Positions 14,802 through 18,383 of a stretch of DNA of 18,383 bases are shown here, piece by piece. The translations under genes were made by a program, and so were the position numbers. Each line of letters starts with the position of its first letter. Position 1 is the first letter of the stretch. Under the pieces are notes generated by a model. That model was not told the origin of the DNA, did not search any database, and saw only the letters and a list, made by a program, of their open reading frames with translations. Source of the DNA: Eubacterium sp. (GTDB lineage Bacteria; Bacillota; Clostridia; Oscillospirales; Acutalibacteraceae); assembly GCA_029050995.1 (NCBI GenBank), contig JAIDLO010000031.1, positions 1 through 18,383 on the forward strand. Direction: 5' to 3'.

Positions 14802-17800
14802 ACCATTCAGATTTTGTATAGGAACGAATAATATTTGTAACAATATTATCTCGTTTAAAGCCTTTGCCTTTTCCGCCTTTAATCTGATCCTGAATTTTAC
14901 CTGCTCTGATTGTAACAAATTCTGCCTTGTCAATAATTTTGTCAATCGGCGGTATTTCATCAAAGCTGTAGTTTGGATTTGGTGTTTTGTCTATAAGCTG
15001 TGTTGCAAGCGTTGTGTTTGAAAACTTGCGAACAGCGGTCATTGCAAGAATGATAATTCTGTTGTCCTCGGGAAGCGTTAATGCTTTTCCGTTTCTAACA
15101 TCAATTTCATAGATATAGAAATATGCTTTTCCGTTTGCAATGTTGCCCTCCGGATGATGCGTGTGTGTAAATTCAATACCAAGTCTTGCATCCTTAACAA
15201 GAGCTTTCTGGTCAAGTGCAGCCATATCCCATGTTCCGATCGGCTCTTTGAAGGAATAGATATTCAGCTTCTTTTCACGCTCGTCAACATAAAAGCTTTC
15301 TTCTCTGTCGCCAAGTGTTGATGCTGCAAGCATATAGAGCTTTGATGCTCCTTTCGGAATTTCAATAATCTGGTTTCTTGCAACTAAAACATCTTTATCA
15401 TTTTCCAAGTTCGGCATTCTGAATGTGATGCCGCCAACCGTTAAGGAAGCAGGGCAGAGCTCGGCAGGAAGCGAGCATCCGCCGCCCTGAAGAATAACGT
15501 GGCGCATATTTGTATCCGTCGTAAAGCCGTTTGAATTGAATTCAAGCTGAAGTTTTTTAAAGCTTTCTCTGCCTTTCTTTTCTGCCTTATTAAGCTGAAT
15601 TCTGAATGTCTTAACCTCATATGGTTCCATATCAAAGATAAGCTCGTTTTTGTTGAATTCTGCATTGCCGATGATGCTTTCATCAGCCAATGCCTCAGCG
15701 GCTGTTAAGATTTTCTCAAAGAATGAAACCTTAACACTTTTGTGTGCTTTTCCGACTGCTTCGTTAACACGGATAACGAGCCCAACGCCGTCCTCATCCT
15801 TCTTTATTGCTCTGATTAATACATCATCTGTATTTATTTCAGCAAAAGAGAAATCATCGGAAAGGCAGCCCTTTCGTCTTGCCGTTGTCTGGAATGCAAT
15901 TAGAGGCTTTTGGAAATTCTCGCATTGTGTCTGCGTTCCGTTTTCAAAGCCTGCATTGTGACAGTAAATGCCGAATGAAAAGCGGTTTCTTCCAAGATCC
16001 TGCATATCCTGCCTTGTCTGCTTCGTAAATGCACCGGCGGGTGTGTGAATACAGGTTAAGCGAAGTGTGTTGTCGCTTGGCTTATCCCAGCCGTATTTGC
16101 AGTCTGAGAAAACGGAAACACCGTAACGGTTGCTTTCGTCTGTTATATCTGCCCATTTCTGAGCGGGAACTTCATAAAGCTGTTCGCTGTTGTTTCCTCT
16201 TTCTATAACGCCGAGTCCAAGGTCATAGGTTGCTTTGCTGTTTTTGCAGGAGAATGGGAAAACTGCTTTAAGCATTGTTCTTCTTGTTCGCCAATCAATA
16301 AAGTTTTCAACCTTGATAAATTCACTCTCGCTTGCAAGAGAAACAATCTGTGTAATGGTTGAATGTTCGGCCTCTCTTGTTATTTTAAGAGAAACGCGTG
16401 CTGCACCATTCTCTGCAATTTCAAACTTAGGTGTGTTTGCAAAGCATTTCGGCTCCTTGTCTATATCCTCTTTTCTGATTTCCCAGCTTGGGTAAGAAAG
16501 AGCGCCTGTGTCATTCAACAAAGCCATTTTGATAGGGGAGCTGAGCAGCTGAATTCGGTTTTTCTTATCAACGATTGAAGCAATATCGCCGTTCTTGTTG
16601 AATACAACCTGGTATTTGCTGTTTTCAATAATGTGTTCGTTGATTTTTAAATCTGTTTTAATTGTGCATTTGCTGTTTGCCGCTTTAACATCATAAACCT
16701 TGTAGCCAAGCGGCTGCACCTCAGCAAGAAATACAATATCAAACTCTTTGCCGATTTTTCTGATAATCTGGCTCGGAACTTCATTTCCGTTTTTGTCAAC
16801 AACCTTAATGAATGTTCCGTTGTGCTTTAATTTAATGTGTGCTGAAACAGCATCTTTTCTTTTCTGTGCAGATGGATTGTTTACGATAACGGCACATTCG
16901 GAAACCCATTCCGTGTCAAGCTCATTTGCTATTGCACCGACAGCGCCGACATATTCGTTTTTAAACTGGCTTAATGAAACGAAATAATCATTGTAAGCCT
17001 CGTTGTAAACCTCCATATTGGATGTGCCCGTAATGTCATCATGAAACTGATGACGGATGACACGCCTCCATGCATCATTGATGTTTTTCTGCGGATATTT
17101 GTAAACGCCGATTGCATCTGCAAGAACGCAGGCTTTTTCGGTTGTATCAGCAAGATTTTCATTCTGTGCATTCAGCCTTTTGCTCATTGCTCTTGATGTG
17201 TATGCACCTGCGCCGTGAGCTGTCATAAGAAGCTCGTTGTTCCAAACAGGGAAAGTTTCTTTAACACTTTCAGGCAGCTTTTCAAAATCGTTGAACATTT
17301 CATCCGATGCTGCTGGGACAACTTCAAAATCGCTTTCCTTATTTTTTAAAACGCTTTTTTCAACCGCCGCAACGCTTTCCTCGGTAGGAGCGCCGCCCCA
17401 GTCGCCTGTGCCATAAAGGTTCAGCGTCTGCGGGAAATTAAACCTGTTTGCATTGGCTGCTATTTTATTTATGATTGTAAGGTCGCCGCGAACATCATCC
17501 GTAAATTTATATCTGTAGGATCTTGCATCAATTGAAGCAAATACCTTAGAGCCGTCAACACCCTGCCAGATACCAATATCAAATGGCTGACCATACGCGG
17601 AACCCCAGCTTAATTTCTGCGTTGTAAAGCCGTTAAGCCCTGCGTGCTTCATAACAGACGGAAGTGCATAGCCGAAACCGAAGCAGTCGGGCAGGAAAAT
17701 ATCTGTTGATTTCTTGCCGAATTTCTCTTTGAAATATCCGTTTCCTAAAAGGATATTACGGAATAAAGCCTCGGGGGATGGAATGTTTACATCGCCGTTT

Positions 17801-18063
17801 TCATAGCTTGAGCCGGAAACGCACCATCTGCCCTCATCAATCAGCTTCTTGATGATTTCAAAATGCTTCGGATAATATTCCTCAATAAGCGCATAGCGGA
17901 ACGCACCCTCAAAATTAAATCTGTAGTGCGGGTACTTTTCAATCAAATCAAGATTTTTTGCAATCGTGTCTGTTATGTATTCTTCAATTGTTGTTGCAAG
18001 GTTCCAGCGCCAGACTGTATCTAAATGTGCCGTTGCAACTGTGTAAACTTTTTTCTTTTCCAT
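14800..18063 (-). CDS. Glycoside hydrolase family 38 alpha-mannosidase
   Basis: A zinc-dependent retaining alpha-mannosidase that releases alpha-linked mannose from oligosaccharides such as N-glycan or mannan fragments. The 1087 residues begin with the GH38 catalytic domain (about 7-265): H13 and D15 in AHLDTVW and D126 in LPDCFGFG, which is both zinc ligand and nucleophile in the family. H341-D342 in HQFHDDITGT supplies the last zinc ligand position. The middle helical domain (about 280-365) carries AHGAGAYTSRAMSKRLN. Beta-sandwich domains follow, then a further C-terminal sandwich (about 790-1050) and a Lys/Gly-rich tail (1062-1071). No signal peptide is visible, so it should act in the cytoplasm on imported sugars. 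The ribosome site is weak (AAGGCG), and the gene starts nine bases after the 72-residue gene, so coupling is likely. Exact linkage specificity cannot be read from sequence. Confidence 0.93.
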   Translation of the reverse strand: MEKKKVYTVATAHLDTVWRWNLATTIEEYITDTIAKNLDLIEKYPHYRFNFEGAFRYALIEEYYPKHFEIIKKLIDEGRWCVSGSSYENGDVNIPSPEALFRNILLGNGYFKEKFGKKSTDIFLPDCFGFGYALPSVMKHAGLNGFTTQKLSWGSAYGQPFDIGIWQGVDGSKVFASIDARSYRYKFTDDVRGDLTIINKIAANANRFNFPQTLNLYGTGDWGGAPTEESVAAVEKSVLKNKESDFEVVPAASDEMFNDFEKLPESVKETFPVWNNELLMTAHGAGAYTSRAMSKRLNAQNENLADTTEKACVLADAIGVYKYPQKNINDAWRRVIRHQFHDDITGTSNMEVYNEAYNDYFVSLSQFKNEYVGAVGAIANELDTEWVSECAVIVNNPSAQKRKDAVSAHIKLKHNGTFIKVVDKNGNEVPSQIIRKIGKEFDIVFLAEVQPLGYKVYDVKAANSKCTIKTDLKINEHIIENSKYQVVFNKNGDIASIVDKKNRIQLLSSPIKMALLNDTGALSYPSWEIRKEDIDKEPKCFANTPKFEIAENGAARVSLKITREAEHSTITQIVSLASESEFIKVENFIDWRTRRTMLKAVFPFSCKNSKATYDLGLGVIERGNNSEQLYEVPAQKWADITDESNRYGVSVFSDCKYGWDKPSDNTLRLTCIHTPAGAFTKQTRQDMQDLGRNRFSFGIYCHNAGFENGTQTQCENFQKPLIAFQTTARRKGCLSDDFSFAEINTDDVLIRAIKKDEDGVGLVIRVNEAVGKAHKSVKVSFFEKILTAAEALADESIIGNAEFNKNELIFDMEPYEVKTFRIQLNKAEKKGRESFKKLQLEFNSNGFTTDTNMRHVILQGGGCSLPAELCPASLTVGGITFRMPNLENDKDVLVARNQIIEIPKGASKLYMLAASTLGDREESFYVDEREKKLNIYSFKEPIGTWDMAALDQKALVKDARLGIEFTHTHHPEGNIANGKAYFYIYEIDVRNGKALTLPEDNRIIILAMTAVRKFSNTTLATQLIDKTPNPNYSFDEIPPIDKIIDKAEFVTIRAGKIQDQIKGGKGKGFKRDNIVTNIIRSYTKSEW

Positions 18064-18072
18064 TGTATCGCC

Positions 18073-18291
18073 TTATTTTTCAATTATTTCATAGGTGAAT
18101 TCGTATGTTTCCTGTAAAGCCTTAACCTTATCCTCGTTGTCCTCAATAAAGGTTTCGGTGTAAATGGATTTGCCGTCAACAGAGTAGTCCTTAACAATCT
18201 GATTAAGAGCCTCCCATGCTTCATCAGCCTTTTCATAATTGTCCTCGAATTTAATTAAAAATTCTCTGTGTTTTGGTAATCTTACTTTCAT
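18073..18291 (-). CDS. Small hypothetical protein, 72 residues
   Basis: I do not recognise this protein. It has a strong ribosome site (AGGGAG on the - strand, eight bases before the ATG) and a plausible promoter, so it is probably a real gene. It is soluble, charged and acidic overall with a basic N-terminus (MKVRLPKHREFLIKF), rich in aromatic residues and predicted by eye to be largely helical. There is no membrane segment, cysteine or signal peptide. It lies nine bases upstream of the GH38 gene and is likely co-transcribed with it; whether the two share a function is unknown. Confidence 0.75.
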   Translation of the reverse strand: MKVRLPKHREFLIKFEDNYEKADEAWEALNQIVKDYSVDGKSIYTETFIEDNEDKVKALQETYEFTYEIIEK

Positions 18292-18319
18292 TATCTGTTC
18301 TCCCTAAAAATTTTTTTAT

Positions 18320-18348
18320 ATTATAAATTATCACCCACCCCCTTTCAT
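18320..18348 (-). promoter_or_regulatory. Promoter of the small-protein/mannosidase unit
   Basis: On the - strand a perfect TATAAT (complement of 18320-18325) lies 17 bp from ATGAAA (complement of 18343-18348), a four-of-six match to the -35 consensus. The start point would be near 18313, about 20 nt before the small gene. The spacer holds a G-rich run (GGGGGTGGG). Moderate support only. Confidence 0.5.
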
Positions 18349-18383
18349 GTAATACTCTTTTTTAAATATAATATTCAAGTAAA

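Noticed and set aside
1..18383. CRISPR arrays, tRNA or rRNA genes, insertion sequences, prophage or defence genes
   Set aside because: None is supported: there are no spaced direct repeats, transposase or integrase motifs, or terminal inverted repeats, and the coding content is housekeeping plus one glycosidase unit.

Overview
The window is a low-GC, AT-rich bacterial segment carrying a division and cell wall (dcw) cluster on the + strand, followed by a convergent two-gene unit on the - strand. I infer a Clostridia-type Firmicute, most likely from the Oscillospirales/Ruminococcaceae side. The reasons are strong AGGAGG-type ribosome sites, consensus sigma-A promoters, a SpoVD-like class B PBP with two PASTA domains, a DNPR-type (meso-diaminopimelate) MurE, a CxC...CxC RsmH, and codon and base composition. 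This placement comes from protein style, not from a database search.

Layout. 1-250: AT-rich leader with an essentially perfect sigma-A promoter (120-148) and three direct repeats that read TGGGA on the - strand (171-225), the expected form of an MraZ operator. 251-4551: mraZ, rsmH, an ftsL-like gene and a spoVD/ftsI-type PBP. 4544-4615: a second promoter overlapping the PBP stop codon, plus a hairpin with a short T-run. 4628-10881: murE, murF, mraY, ftsW, murG. 10893-10940: a foldable leader with alternative pairings. 10951-13123: murA and ftsQ/divIB. 13256-13284: a dedicated extended -10 promoter for ftsZ (13342-14460), then a strong terminator. 14508-14760: an AT-rich gene-less stretch with five TTTTCAACA-like 9-mers resembling a DnaA-box cluster. 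14763-14801: a bidirectional terminator. 18291-14800 (-): a 72-residue unknown protein followed by a GH38 alpha-mannosidase.

How the genes work together. MurA makes the first committed precursor. MurE and MurF complete the UDP-MurNAc-pentapeptide. MraY and MurG build lipid I and lipid II at the membrane. FtsW and the PBP polymerise and cross-link septal peptidoglycan. FtsL and FtsQ hold the divisome together, and FtsZ forms the ring. MraZ probably represses the cluster and RsmH methylates 16S rRNA. murB, murC, murD, ddl and ftsA, common in such clusters, are not in the window, and the sporulation genes often found after ftsZ in spore formers (spoIIGA, sigE, sigG) are replaced by the mannosidase unit.

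No wholly new protein system is evident. The points most worth a second look are regulatory: the MraZ operator array, the internal promoter plus hairpin before murE, the switch-like murA leader, and the TTTTCAACA cluster after ftsZ. Several start codons were reassigned from ribosome-site spacing (ftsL 1642, murG 9757, murA 10951, ftsZ 13342).
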